Shown piece after piece: positions 36,968 to 48,800 of a DNA stretch of 64,000 bases. The stretch lies in the NCBI GenBank assembly GCA_964058845.1, contig CAXKVR010000315.1, forward strand, positions 144,725 to 208,724, read 5' to 3'. Within the stretch, counting starts at the first letter, position 1. Each line of letters opens with the position of its first letter. The DNA is from Carex sylvatica. Taxonomy: Eukaryota; Streptophyta; Magnoliopsida; Poales; Cyperaceae. The notes beneath the pieces are model-generated. The model was given only the letters and a program-made list of their open reading frames with translations, ran no database searches and was not told where the DNA came from. A program made the translations under genes and the position numbers.

Positions 36968-39793
36968 TCACCTCTTCATCTCCCAAACTGCGTAATCTCT
37001 TCCATGAGCAACTAATTTGAAATTGCGAGGAACAAGATTGCTGACATTGTATCTTGGTCCAATCTTTACAATGATCTTTTCATCGATAGATCCAACATAT
37101 ATATCAGACTCAGCGGCTATGATGCGTAGAACACTAGCAGGGTGAATCCTGTTTTGTCTCCGGATCATTGCCAGGTTGTGAATCTCGTCCCTCAGACCCC
37201 AATCAAAGTAATGATCGTAAAACTTAAAAAAGAAATAAAATTAAGAGTGAATTATAAAGCATTATAATTTTGAATTTCAATACTGGTTTGGATCAGGTGT
37301 TGGTTCTGGAACAGATGGGCTGATTAAGGTGCTGGTACATGGGTTTTGTACCACTGATTGAGTACCAGTAAAGCAATAAATTATTAAACAGACTAATTCA
37401 GTTCTTGACTAGTAATTTAATTATCAGATGTATTCAAATAAACTGTGAAGTTGTGTAGACAAATATGGAACAGGGACTTATAAATTTATAATTACTGCAA
37501 ATCAACAATAGCTAAACCAGTCTCAGGAGAACCATCAACAAACCTGAACCGGGTCAATCACATCAGGTTTTATGGTAGTCCTCGTTATCAGTTATTACAC
37601 AATCTTCACTATGGTATACGTACAACTAAGGGTTAAACCAAGAAAGTTCTAACATTACCTTCGCATATAGTGATGAAAAAAATCTGAAATTTATCTTAGT
37701 GGAATTAAACTTACTATGCATGGAATCCCTGGATGTGTGAGAATATATGCATAACCTTGCATGACCTTATCAGCAGGAAACGGCCACAGCTTCTGTGTCG
37801 AACCAGTATCGTGATTATCAACAAAAGTAACTGCCTTCTCTGACCACAAACCAATCATCCCAGGTGCCTTTCCATGTGGGTCTCTCAATCTCCACAACTG
37901 CCCTTGCACTGCGCTTTGAAGCACCCCTTTTGTCGTAAAATCAAATGCAGTGGCAGTGCTGCCTACCTTATCCACCCAGTTAACCAACTCCTCTCTGTGA
38001 GCATTTTGACCAGCACTTCCGCCACCTAGTGGGCTCCATATCTCAGCCACTGCAATGTCAGGTTTGCTGTTCTGGATGTAAATCTTTGCAATGTTGACAG
38101 AGAAACCTCGGGCGAAGTCGATACGCCAGCCGTCAAAGCCAATTTCATTCTTCAGCCAGTTTAGCCAAGCTGAGATTTCACGCTGAACCTGTACAATTCG
38201 GCATTAATTATATAATTTCATTCACAAGTAAAATAAAGTTTGTCCCGAATTTATATCGATTAATGCCAGATGCAGAGAGTTCTTTTCTGAACTCACCTGA
38301 AAACTATGAGGTTATAAGTATGTTATTATGTTATCAGTTTCTAGAAAAGAGGAGGGTTGAGTTAATAATGGATTATCTTGACAATACTGATAATCGTCAT
38401 CTCAATATCACAGGCATGATCTATATGATGTATTGTGTCTATAATTAAATGATAAAATTCGATGCATTTTTCGTCATATATGTAATGATCATTACCAGCT
38501 CAAATTGTAAGGAATTTTGCAGGTGGCTAGGAAGGTTATTCGTATTTTCAAGAACACACCTATATTTTTTTTTAACTTTCCACTTTATGTGATTTGATTC
38601 GAAAAGTATCAACAAAATTGTTAAAATATCTGGTGTCAAGTGATAGCTCTTCTTGAGACGATTGGATAAATAGCTAAGCAATTGGTTTGTAAATTAGATT
38701 ATTTTTTCTTTCACGGTTCTCTTAAACGTTATTCATCTGGTAAACAAACAACATCTATTACTTCTAGCAACTTATGCCAAAAAAATACCTAATTTTGTAT
38801 TGATAATCGGCACTAAACATCACAAAAGCCTGCGCACCTTTTCTTTCTCAGGTAAATTTCTAGAAGCAATATACCCTTCAGTTGTTTACAGTTTTGACAT
38901 AGTATATAGTTATATACTACTCCTAGATGCAATGGTTTAAATAGCGATTATAGCGGTATAGCGGGACGGTTAAAAAAATAAGCGATTGCACTAAGTAGCT
39001 AGCTATATATCGCCCATAGCGCCATAGCTTTTAGGGTCCGAAAAAGCTAGAGCTATTTAGAACACTGCCTAGATGCAATATATCATTTTGACGTAGTAAT
39101 CTCATTTACGTTAATTCAATTCTGCAATAAAAAGTTTGTGTAATAAGATTATTCAGTAAACGCACCCTCGGATTGAGATGGTCTATGTCGGGCGCGGCAC
39201 CAAAATCTAACCCTGTGTCAGGGTTTCCAGTGCCACCAAAGATGGTGTCGGTGCTACATATCATACTCTGGTCCCAGTCGAGATGTGTGTCAGTGGTCCC
39301 ACCCTCAAAGACATTATAAATGCCTTGCACATTTTGCCGCTCAGCAGTGCGATGGTTGATGACGATATCTGCAATGCATTTGATTCCTCTTGCATGAAAT
39401 TCTCTGATCAGAGCCTTAAGATCGCCTTGGTCTCCATATCGTGTTGCGTTCAGGTCGTACAGCCGTCCCGGCATGTAACCTTGCTCAGAAACCGAGTGAG
39501 AAGGCGGGGGAAGCCACACGTGCGTCACGGTAGCATTTGCGATTGTTTGCACTCGACCTCCGAGAAAATTGTACCAGCCTCCTTCTTTCCTCCATGATTC
39601 CCAGTTGAAAGCCTACACAAAAATAAATTTTAACAAAAACAATTGTTTTGGATTACGAGTGATTTATGGCATTTCATTATTTTACATGTGCAGGTTGAAT
39701 TCTGACCTGAAAGAGGATTTGAGCAACTGTCAATTGCGGTGCAAGAACGAGTAAAACTAAAACCAGAAACAAAACCCTAAATCTTCCTCTCAT
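36968..39793 (-). CDS. Secreted alpha-amylase (AMY-b), 4 exons
   Basis: A tandem paralogue of AMY-a, also GH13. Exons: 39793-39707, 39612-39166, 38188-37715, 37222-36968, all GT-AG, giving 420 residues. A signal peptide ([19 protein letters not shown]) ends near VAQILFQAFNW. Catalytic Asp (GWRIDFA, about 202), Glu (VAEIW, about 227) and Asp (DNHD, about 305) are intact. Introns fall after ILFQ, after NPR and after PGIPCI, the layout I know from other plant amylases. The segment normally GMIGWWP reads GMIGLWS, so the first tryptophan of the paired starch-binding surface site (about residue 292) is Leu and the next Pro is Ser. It ends DYAVWEMKR. No stop or frameshift was seen, so it is probably functional, perhaps with weaker granule binding (inference). 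Confidence 0.95.
38930..39067. mobile_element. hAT-type MITE in AMY-b intron 2
   Basis: A 138-bp element with ends CAATGGTTTAAATAGC and GCTATTTAGAACACTG. It is flanked by a perfect 8-bp duplication, CCTAGATG, at 38,922-38,929 and 39,068-39,075. Internal TATAGCG words recur. Confidence 0.8.
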
Positions 39794-39881
39794 GATTTCT
39801 CCAAAATCTGTCTTTCCTTTTGTTCTATTTTTTTTTTTTAATTGGAAAAGTAAAGTAGACTAAATCCTCTAACAGGCTGCT

Positions 39882-39893
39882 TATATATATAAT
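39882..39893 (-). promoter_or_regulatory. TATA box of AMY-b
   Basis: Minus strand TTATATATATAA, about 89 bases upstream of the ATG at 39793. I see no TATCCA box close upstream, unlike AMY-a. Confidence 0.65.
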
Positions 39894-40910
39894 AACGACT
39901 AGAGAAGTAAGTGTGAAATGTACAAGTGTCGCATTGTGATGACATGAAGGCCCAGTAACGCACAAACCACATAACCGTTTACGCAATTCAAGGGGGGTGC
40001 ATCCTTTTATCTATACTTTGAGTCACAGTTTAGCTGCTCAGCTGTTCATTAATTGCTACAAATTTTGGCCAGACATAGCAGCGATCAATATCCAACTCCA
40101 CCTTTGCAACGAGACAAAGAGGATATAGGTTTTGATGGAAATTCAACCGATCAGCCATGCTAGCTAGAGACAGAGGTAATGAGGTATATAATGAACAAAA
40201 TTGGTTCTCTACAGCTCTACTTCTCTGTTCTGGCATTAGTGTGTGAACGGTGAACCAACTGGTAAATTGGCCTTCTTTTCATCGGCTTTTACATGATAAG
40301 AGTGTCACATTGACACGCCGCTGCCACGGTTTTCTTTCACCGCATGTACTTGATAAGATCAGGACTGCTTTACGTGAACGATTAGGTTTTAGTACTCTAG
40401 TTCTAGAAACTATATTTAAATTTTTATATGAGGTCCAAATCACTAGAAATTGTCAAAAAAAAAAAAAGGTTGAGCCCGTCTTTCTCTTTCTCTTTTTTTA
40501 TTTATGAAAAACAATAAGGTCAAGCCCGTCTTTATTAAAAAAAAAAATTTAACCAATTCCGGTTTTAGTGGAAATTTGTGGCGCATTTGGAAACTGATTT
40601 AATTTAAATAAGATAAGTTAATAAATTATGTCGTGTTTTGGGCTTCACCCTGTAGTTTTAGCTAGTAAAGAAACCAGGAAATTGAGTGCATCTTTCGTTT
40701 CCCTAGAAATTCTGCAAAATAGAGAAAGAGGGAAGTAATCCTGCCCCGGCCGCCTACAGATCAACAAATTGTATAATATTTTTTAGTATTTTACGGCCCA
40801 TAACTTTGGATAAAGCCCACTAAAGCTCAGTAGAGATTCCACCAAGAGAGAATATCAGACTGATCAAGTGCAAAGTTAAAAAATAATAAAATTAAAATAA
40901 CACACCTCTC
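39894..40910. other. AMY-b upstream region and intergenic DNA
   Basis: No gene. Two long A-runs at about 40,456 and 40,538 follow a partly duplicated phrase (TGAGCCCGTCTTTCT and CAAGCCCGTCTTTAT). Confidence 0.4.
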
Positions 40911-40914
40911 CTAT

Positions 40915-41090
40915 CCGAATTCGTATCCTCTGAGATATCTCAAACTTTGCGTGACTTTATGAAAAATCTCAACCGTTCAAATACTTTCTGCTCGAATGTC
41001 GAAGCTCAAATAATACTGGCCCCTGCGCTACCCCCGAATAGGCACCGGACACGTCGGTCACGCAAAAGTTGAGATATCTCAGAGGATACG
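40915..41090. mobile_element. MITE, family E, copy 2
   Basis: Terminal inverted repeats CGTATCCTCTGAGATATCTC and its inverse GAGATATCTCAGAGGATACG. About 175 bp. Homologous to 14,645-14,840. Confidence 0.7.
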
Positions 41091-41354
41091 CACTCCTATA
41101 CCTGATGCAGAGGTACTTTTTTGCTTCTCAATCTTAACCATTAATTGCAATTTCAAAAAATGATCTCACTAGTCATAAGAGGAACTCCAAATGATTGTGC
41201 TATTAACAAGGAGAATGATTGTCTTTCGCTCAAATAATTGCAATGAATCGTGACACAGATTTCATTTGTTCCAAAGAAAAACTTATTTTGAACAGCATTA
41301 CAATACTATTTGTATAAAATTTATTCTATGTATTAAATAACATAATTAGCTGCT

Positions 41355-42692
41355 TCACAGCTTAGAAGGCTTGGGGAAAATATCAGGTGTGAATTTCTGT
41401 GCAGCACTAATACTTCCTTTGATCTTCATAGCACCTCTGTTTAGTAACACAAATAAAACATTTTAAAAAAAAAAGTTCATATGTAAAGCGTCTTTCAGCT
41501 TGCATGAAAAATAGAAGCTGGTACATCTTTTTTTTGTGCGTTTCATAAGTAGGCCAAACTAGGGGTATCAATGGTGAGATAGGAGTAGGTTCGATGGGCA
41601 TTGGACCTACTTTTAGGTTCAATTAACTATATATCCGTACGATTAACATTAAGGTTTGTGCGCACAAAAATTGATAAAAACATATACGAATTTAATACGG
41701 AGCGCACGAATCTTGATGTAATTGAATGGCCAGATCACCCATCGAACCAAAGTAGGTCCAATGGGCATCGGACCTACTCCGAAGTGGTCAATGGCACCCT
41801 TTTATCCATTTACCCGACACGTACCGTATTCGATAAGAGAGTTATGGGTAAAAGTTTTTTCTGTCACGAGTACCAATAAGGTTTTTCTTAAAAACTATTC
41901 CATACCCGTTATCCTATATAGGGTAATCATAATTAAATAAATTAAATATATATAACTTAGGTCTAATTGCCTCATCTAATACAGATACTAATTGAACAAA
42001 CATAATGAATGGAAAAGGATAAAAATTCAGAGAATTTAAATTACCTAATGAAAGCAATTTGTGGGTTCATCTTTCCAGCGGCGATTGAGAGGAAATTGTC
42101 ATCAGTAAATGAAAATGTTGCATCTGGTTTCCCATTATATGGTCCTGAAACAAGAAATATTTCAACAAAAAAAGTCAGATTAAATTTCATATTGAGTTGG
42201 GATAAGTAAAATTGAATTAAGAGCGAAAAATGCAAGAGGTATAATCTTATTACATGGAACCATCAATTATTATATCTAGGTTAATACCAAACATACCCGG
42301 ATAATTCCAGATTTCTTTATTATATCTAGGTGAGGCATACTCGAAAAAATAAACTAAACTCAAATTACACTACAAGAAATTATTTTGACAAATAACGACC
42401 ATAAATGGGAAATTAATCGAAAACCTTTGGAGACTTTGCCCTCTTTAAGATCAACCACGAAGATCTCCTCGTTGAATCCAATTTTCTGTTCAGGAAATAA
42501 ACAGAATTGGATATCAGATATCAGATCTCGCCAATTTTCATCAAAAGAGATCAATCAAAAGGGAGGGACCTTGGGGGAGATGTTGAGTTGGTACACAAGA
42601 CCGACTTTCTCCTTCAATTCCTTCCCGGCGTCGGTTTCAAGGTGCTTCTTCATCTGCTCCAGTAGAGCCGCCGATTTCAAGGTGCTCTCCAT
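41355..42692 (-). CDS. SCP2: Sterol carrier protein 2 (SCP2), peroxisomal, 4 exons
   Basis: A single-domain SCP2 lipid-transfer protein. In plants it is a small peroxisomal protein linked to fatty-acid or sterol handling during seedling growth. Exons: 42692-42570, 42485-42425, 42144-42045, 41436-41355, all GT-AG with matching phases, giving 121 residues, the usual length of the plant form. Family landmarks in order: MKKHLETDAGKELKEKVGLV, VYQLNISPK, FVVDLKEGKVSKG, PDATFSFTDDNF, AAGKMNPQIAFIRGAMKIKG and AQKFTPDIFPKPSKL. The C-terminal SKL is a canonical PTS1 peroxisomal import signal. Intron 3 carries a nested transposon pair (41,560-41,935). The promoter side is crowded by MITEs from 42,816 onward, and no TATA box is obvious. 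Confidence 0.95.
41560..41935. mobile_element. hAT-type element fragment in SCP2 intron 3, split by a MITE
   Basis: It starts TAGGGGTATCAATGG. After the inserted family A MITE it continues CACCCTTTTATCCATTTACC and CGTATTCGATAAGA. This matches, in inverse, the right end of the complete hAT element at 50,915-51,553. The far end is missing or eroded. Confidence 0.7.
41576..41786 (+). mobile_element. Mutator-type MITE, family A, copy 3, nested in a hAT end
   Basis: A 211-bp homologue of 1438-1649. The flanks ATCAATGGT (41,567-41,575) and GTCAATGGC (41,787-41,795) share a 7-base core TCAATGG. The intact relative at 51,553 lacks the insertion, which confirms the boundary. Confidence 0.82.
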
Positions 42693-42815
42693 TTCTCTCT
42701 ATTTTTTGGATTTTTTTTCCGTTTTTTTTTTTTCTTCGAGTTGTGTCTTTTAATGGAGCGGTGGCTTGGATATGCGTGCTGTTCTATTTAATCCTCCATT
42801 AACTGGGAATGCTAT

Positions 42816-42996
42816 TCTGCGCAGAGTTTTTCGTGCGGAGTTGTGAAAAGTTTTTAATCTGGTCCGATCGTTTTAATCGGACGGACCAAATCAGATTTCA
42901 AAAGAACAGCTTCTCTGTTATAATCCATCTGATCGAAAACGAACAGATCAGATAAAAAAAATCGCATGGCTCCGCACGGAAAAACTCCGCAGAGGA
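42816..42996. mobile_element. MITE upstream of SCP2
   Basis: Inverted ends CTGCGCAGAGTTTTTCGTGC and TGCTCCGCACGG-like ACTCCGCAGAG. Inner arms carry ATCTGGTCCGATCGTTT and an inverse ATCTGATCGAAAACG. It lies only about 125 bases before the SCP2 start codon, so it may overlap the promoter. Confidence 0.6.
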
Positions 42997-43034
42997 TAAT
43001 CTCCCCCATTAATTGAGAGAAGGGTGGATGAAGG

Positions 43035-43445
43035 GATTCAGTCGGGAGCTGTTGGGATGAATTCAGTTCAACTGAGTTAACTCAAATTTTAAGTTTAAAT
43101 CTGGACCGTCCGATCAGTTTAAGCACGAAAATTAGAGATTCTCTGTGCGTACCACCTAGGGTTGGATTGGTCCGAATTCTGATCGAACGGCCCAAATCAA
43201 AATATAAAATTTAAGTTACTTGAGAGCATCTACTCCTTGGGGATTCGAATTCGTATCCCTGCATTAACTCAAAAGGTCTAGACTATTCGATTGGCTTTAA
43301 TATTCGTACGAATTAGATCACACTGTTATTAAAAAACTCCTGTGTTAAAATTAGACTGTCAGATTAGTTCCGTTTAAAATCAGACGGTCCAAATAAATTA
43401 ACTCAAAAATCCTTCTGAGTTAATGCAGAGAATACGTGTTCTGGG
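43035..43445. repeat. Cluster of short MITE-like palindromes
   Basis: Two overlapping units. About 43,065-43,215 contains CTGGACCGTCCGATCAG and an inverse TCTGATCGAACGGCCC. About 43,240-43,445 contains GTATCCCTGCATTAACTC and GAGTTAATGCAGAGAATACG. The latter end word also occurs at about 35,452-35,475 inside the amylase inverted-repeat spacer. Confidence 0.5.
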
Positions 43446-43686
43446 GATTCACATTGGGGAGGGAAACGGTGACGTCATAATTTTGACTGATCACGGTGCA
43501 CCAGCTCAGTAAATCAGAACAAATTAATTGACAAAGGTTATTTGGCTTCATACAGCGCACAATCAGGAGAGACCAAATGAAAAAAACATATGACCAGTGC
43601 GCTGCGTGAAGGAAAATCAGCTCTGTGAATATATTTATCCGTAAATTAGGGGGTGGGAACGAAGTTATTTAAATAGTACTTATAAT

Positions 43687-44093
43687 GAGTTAGGCTAGTA
43701 TAACATCAGTGTCATTTCAGCCTATATAACATCAATTCTAAAACCTATCAAATTGATTTCAAACGACTAATCTAAACCATTCAAACCAATTTACATTATG
43801 TGTGATGTGTTTACATACAAAATTTTTATATTTTCGAGTTATTTTAGTATCAAATCAAGCGGTAAAAATATTGAAAAATTAATGTATTAAAATTAACTTA
43901 AAAACTCATATATTTGACCGCTTGATCTAATACTAAATAAATTCGAAAAGTTATAAATTTTGCATGTAAACGCACAACTAATGAAGTAGATTGGTTTGAA
44001 CGGTTTGGATTTATCGTTTGAAGTCAATTTGATAGGTTTTAGAGTTGGTGTTATATAGGTTGAAATGACACTGATATTATACTAGCCAAACTC
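43687..44093. mobile_element. Mutator-type MITE, family F, complete copy
   Basis: A 407-bp element with ends GAGTTAGGCTAGTATAAC and its near-inverse (ACTAGCCAAACTC). It is flanked by a perfect 9-bp duplication, ACTTATAAT, at 43,678-43,686 and 44,094-44,102. Long inverted arms meet near 43,890. Confidence 0.85.
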
Positions 44094-44238
44094 ACTTATA
44101 ATATAGGAGCATATATAATAGAACAAAAACTCATACTAGAAAGACTGTAACAAGACAGAAACCACATTCTAACACATCAAAATAAGATAAAATAAAAATG
44201 GTCAAATAAAATATAGAGCACTCAGTTACCTAATCATT

Positions 44239-44506
44239 ACGAGGGTGTTCAGCAATGAGATTTAGAACTTTGCAGCTTAAGAGTTTAAGTTGTGCTAAGG
44301 AGGAGTTGTTCAACTGATTTTGACTTAAAGCAATGAAGCTTAAGGATATAAAGGTGCTAAGGACTAAGGAGGGGCTCTAAGGAGACACTGTGTCTTAAGT
44401 CTGAGTTTTTGTCAGCTTGAGAAATATGCTCTAAGTCTATCTAAGACACAGTTGTTCAGCTAGCTTAAGCAACTAAGAATACTAAAGTCTTGCAGCCGAA
44501 CACTCA
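44239..44506. mobile_element. Putative small MITE
   Basis: Ends GAGGGTGTTCAGC and GCAGCCGAACACTC are near inverses. The interior is rich in CTTAAG and CTAAG words. Flanks ATTAC and AATAC are only weakly alike. Confidence 0.45.
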
Positions 44507-45811
44507 ATACGTGTAACTTAAAACACACAAAAAAGGACACCCTATCCTATCCAAGCAAGCGTTGTTATAAACAGAAAAATAAATATTCACAATCAGCAAG
44601 TTGCAGCTACTTTTGCTAACTGTTATAAAGAGCAGAATTAGAAAATTGAAAATTCTGATTGAGATTGAAAATAGCTATATAAAATTAAAAAAATTAATAT
44701 GCAAATTGAAGTTTTTAAAATCATGAGAGTAGCTACTCCTGACTGCTATTTGCTTAATTTTATTTTTAATGTGATAGTTGTTGAGACTCCAGAACTGAAA
44801 TAACTTTGCTCTAGCACGCTATTAATTATACGGGCCGTATAAAATAATTTTATTTTGTTGTATAAATGTTTTTTTATTCTTTAAACTATGACAAAATTTA
44901 ATATAATATGCATTTGTTTCCAATTTCAACGGATGTAGTCATCTAGATATTGTGTTCGAAAAAGAAACGCCTCTCTCAGCAACTGGATGCCACCCATGAT
45001 TTTCACTAGCTTACACGACCCGTCAGCTATAATCTAAGATTAAAAAGTTTTGTACTCTTCCCTTCCCTGTGTTTATTATTATTATTTTTTTTTTGGCACA
45101 GTGCCTTCACATTAGTGATTAGTGTTTACAATATGAATTTGAGCACCAGTTTTTAGTGGGGATTGAATATCCAAAGATTCCAAAAAAAAAAAAAATATCC
45201 AAAGATTCCAAACAAGGCAATCAGGCCGATTAGCTTTCACCCCAATACAAAATAATTCCATAAGCAAAAATAAAAGTTTCATGGCCCAATTAGACCCAAT
45301 ATTCTATAGCAGGATTAAAATGACTGTTAAATGAACAACTGTATTTTCTTAAGAATATAAACAAACAACAAAATCAATCACTGTACAATGATTACCTTCT
45401 ACTATTAAAAAACGATAATTTATCCAATGTTTCCTCAGATTAAAAATAAATTCGCCTGTAATTTTTGTTTCATTGACATCTCAATTATTTTCCTTTCTGA
45501 AAATAAAACCCTCATGGGATGGGACACCGTACAAAGTACTGAATACCTCAATTATAAAAGAAGCATCATACAACTAACAAAATAACATGTGAAATTACAA
45601 ATAACACAATTTAAACACTGGCCTACTCTTTTTGTCAATTTACCATTCTATCCAAGATGACATCAGGTTAAGTAGAAAATGAAACCTCCTCAGAACCTCA
45701 ATCATATAACAACTACAATTGCACCATTCTAACCGGAGTAAATCCGAGTTATACAAGGGAAAGGTACAAATTGCACAAAGTAAAACAAAAAAAACAAAAA
45801 CAAAATCTGGT
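44507..45811. other. Intergenic DNA between SCP2 upstream MITEs and the DCL gene
   Basis: AT-rich, no gene. The last few hundred bases probably hold the DCL-family 3' UTR. Confidence 0.4.
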
Positions 45812-48800
45812 CTATTCTCTTTTCTTATAAAAATGATTCTGGATGAAAATATCAGCATAAAGGGGATACTTCTTTCTTATCAGGCCCTTAATACATTTCC
45901 AAAATGAGAAATCTTCAACCTCACCGTCCGTTCTCACTACAAAAAGGCACCTCGATTTACCATATTCAGGATGTAATCCCACCTGACCATTAGAAAATTA
46001 ATACATCAAAATAAGAAAAATAGATAAATATTTTTGAGTGAGGCTGTGTTACTATGCATAGCACGCATTGCTCTGTACTTTGGATCAATATCATCGTTTT
46101 AAAAGTCCAAACAGTCGATCTGAACCGGCCAACATGATCTGCATATGAACATGCACCTGCAGACTAAATTTTACATTTTTTAGAATTTTTTTACTATTTT
46201 TTTAGATAGGTAGAAAATCACTACTTTTAGCCTAAGAGCATATTGGCAAAAAAAACAGAGAAAATCACTTTTGAAGGGTCTAGAATCTTTAGATCAAGTG
46301 GTTTTCTATCTATCTAAAAAAAACCCTAAAATTTTTATAAAAAATGTAAAATTTGATCGGCAAGTACATTTTCATATGGTGATCATGTTGAACGGTTCAA
46401 ATTGACTATTAAACTTTGTCAACAGAGATATTAATTAAAAGTATGGACCAATATGCACTATGCATAATACCATAGCCTCACTCAATTTTTTTTTTTTCCA
46501 GAATTGAAAACATACTACTGCCATAAGAGAAAACATATGAACTGAAATGCTGAAAGAACTAAGAAACAAGGGTCCTTATAATTCACATTCCATGAGATAC
46601 TTCTCCATGTTTGCAAACAAGCCCAACATTTCTCATATTTTGGACAACAAATGTTTTCATTTCAATTTTCATGTGATGCCTAAATGTCAAAATTAAGGTT
46701 AAAACAGCAAACTGGCGATTGGCCCTAACATATTCATACTAACTCGAACTAATTTAAAGAGTTAATTCATAATTAAGGAATCAAATCAACTAAACAGTCA
46801 ATTCATTCAACCTTGACAACCAGCATTAGATCCTTTCATTTAATTTCAGCACTGGCAACAAAGGAACAATTTAAATCCGGTGAATTGACAATATTCAACA
46901 GAATACACTTTATTTTGTCATTTTTGTTATTTGCAGACACCTCAAATCTGTCCAGTGTTATACTTAAAATGTGAGGGTTGTATATTGCTAATGCAAAATA
47001 AATTTGATTGTAATATTGTCTAAGAAATTGAAGGATTAAATTTGCGGATTTCATCCATTTTTGTGCCTCCAAAATGCTACTGTTTTTTTAATTTCAAATA
47101 ATTATAATTCTAAACGGGTGATAAGAAAAAGAAACAGTTAGATATGATCTGCATCCCATTCTCTGTGTCCTCGACAAAAATTACACAACTTCAGCTTTGT
47201 TTTGGTGAGCATCAAGGGGTATCTAAAATTCTACTGATGTAACGGTTTGTGTGTATCGTTTTCTATTATGCTCTTTATCACCATCACTAGAAATCCAAAA
47301 TACGAAAGTATTTTATCTACACTTATTAACTTCTCAGAAATGAAGGCATGGTAGAGGCACAAAAGACGGCATTTTTTATTTATAGAAATAGAAATAATAT
47401 TAAAATAATATAGGGTTCTAGATGGATTAAATGGGTATTTCGATTTGGTAGAAAGAACCGAAATTTATTTTTCAGTCCCTTTAGGGATCACCCATCACGC
47501 ACATGCATTTCTCCCTATGCGACATAAGATCCACTCCCTAAAGGGACCAGATTTTCGTGTAGCTAATGGTGCAGCCTGTGGCACTGAGACATCCCTAAAG
47601 GGATTGAAAAATAAAATCAGTCCAAAATTATGTTTCGGTTCTTTCTATCCAATCAAAAAACCCATGTAATCAGTCTAGAACCCCATATTATTTTAATATT
47701 ATTTCTATAAATAAAAATTTCAGCAAAAAAGATGAAGGCACCTGAACGGCTGAACCTTAAAAAAATATAAGAGAACTTGAGAGACTTACTTTTATGTAAT
47801 CAACACCACATCCAATTTTATTTTTGTACTCAGGATGATAAGGAAGCAACTTAGTAAGTATAGAAGCTTCGTGTTCTGGACTCAGCCGATTATCATTTTC
47901 ATACCTATTATATAGTTTTCACCAACATATAAAAGTAAGACAATCAATCAAAAACGGCAACAAAAATGTTGTTCGCAGAGATACAGTATGTTTATTTTAT
48001 TCCTTTGAACTTTATGTTAACAATTAGAGCAGAACTATAGATCATATGAAGCCTTACTTGTTTATAGCAATCTATGTGGTACATACAATATCTATACAAG
48101 GTTGTGTAAAGGAGACAGTATAGTAGCATGTACAACAGTATAGTAGTATGTACAACATCAGTTCAATGTTATCACTCTAGAACCAGCTACAATTGAGCAA
48201 CAGTTTAACATTACCACGTTCCTGAAAACTGGTAAAATAAATGTCACTATACTGGAGCTGGTACAACCGTACAAGCCTACAATACAATACCAGTCTACTA
48301 CACAGCACCGGTACCAGCTTTATGTTATCACACTGGAGCTGTTAAAATTGCAAACCAGTCTAAGGTCAAGGCAATACGCAAAACTGGTACAACTCAAGTA
48401 CCAGTTTACTCAATTACTCCTATCTTCACCGAAATTCACTAGTACCAGAAAAACATTAGTAGAGAAACTAACTTTCCAGAGTGCAGAATCATTCTGACAA
48501 AACTAACTAGTGGCACTGTGTCCTCCAAAATCTTATCCTCCCAGTTGCATTCATTTGGCATCTCTCTCTCTCCACTCACCTCTGTTTCTTTCACCTCGTC
48601 CTCTTTTAATTTAACCTCCTCCTCCTCATCTATTTTCACCTCATTTTCCTCTAAAGAAGGTGGCCCCGCCGCTGGCCGCCGCAAAACAGCCAAGGATTTC
48701 AACATCGTTTGCGTCGTCTTCACCTTCCACGCCTCTGCTCTTAGAGGAAGAAAGCACTTGACTTGGATGTGGGGTCGCTTCGTCGGAAAAGAGAGGAAGG

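Noticed and set aside
42367..42400. CACTA transposon end (CACTACAAGAAA)
   Set aside because: Only a 12-base match, with no inverse end and no 3-bp duplication found.
42385..42753. 122-codon plus-strand frame
   Set aside because: It covers SCP2 exons 1 and 2 in antisense. The SCP2 protein is complete and conserved.
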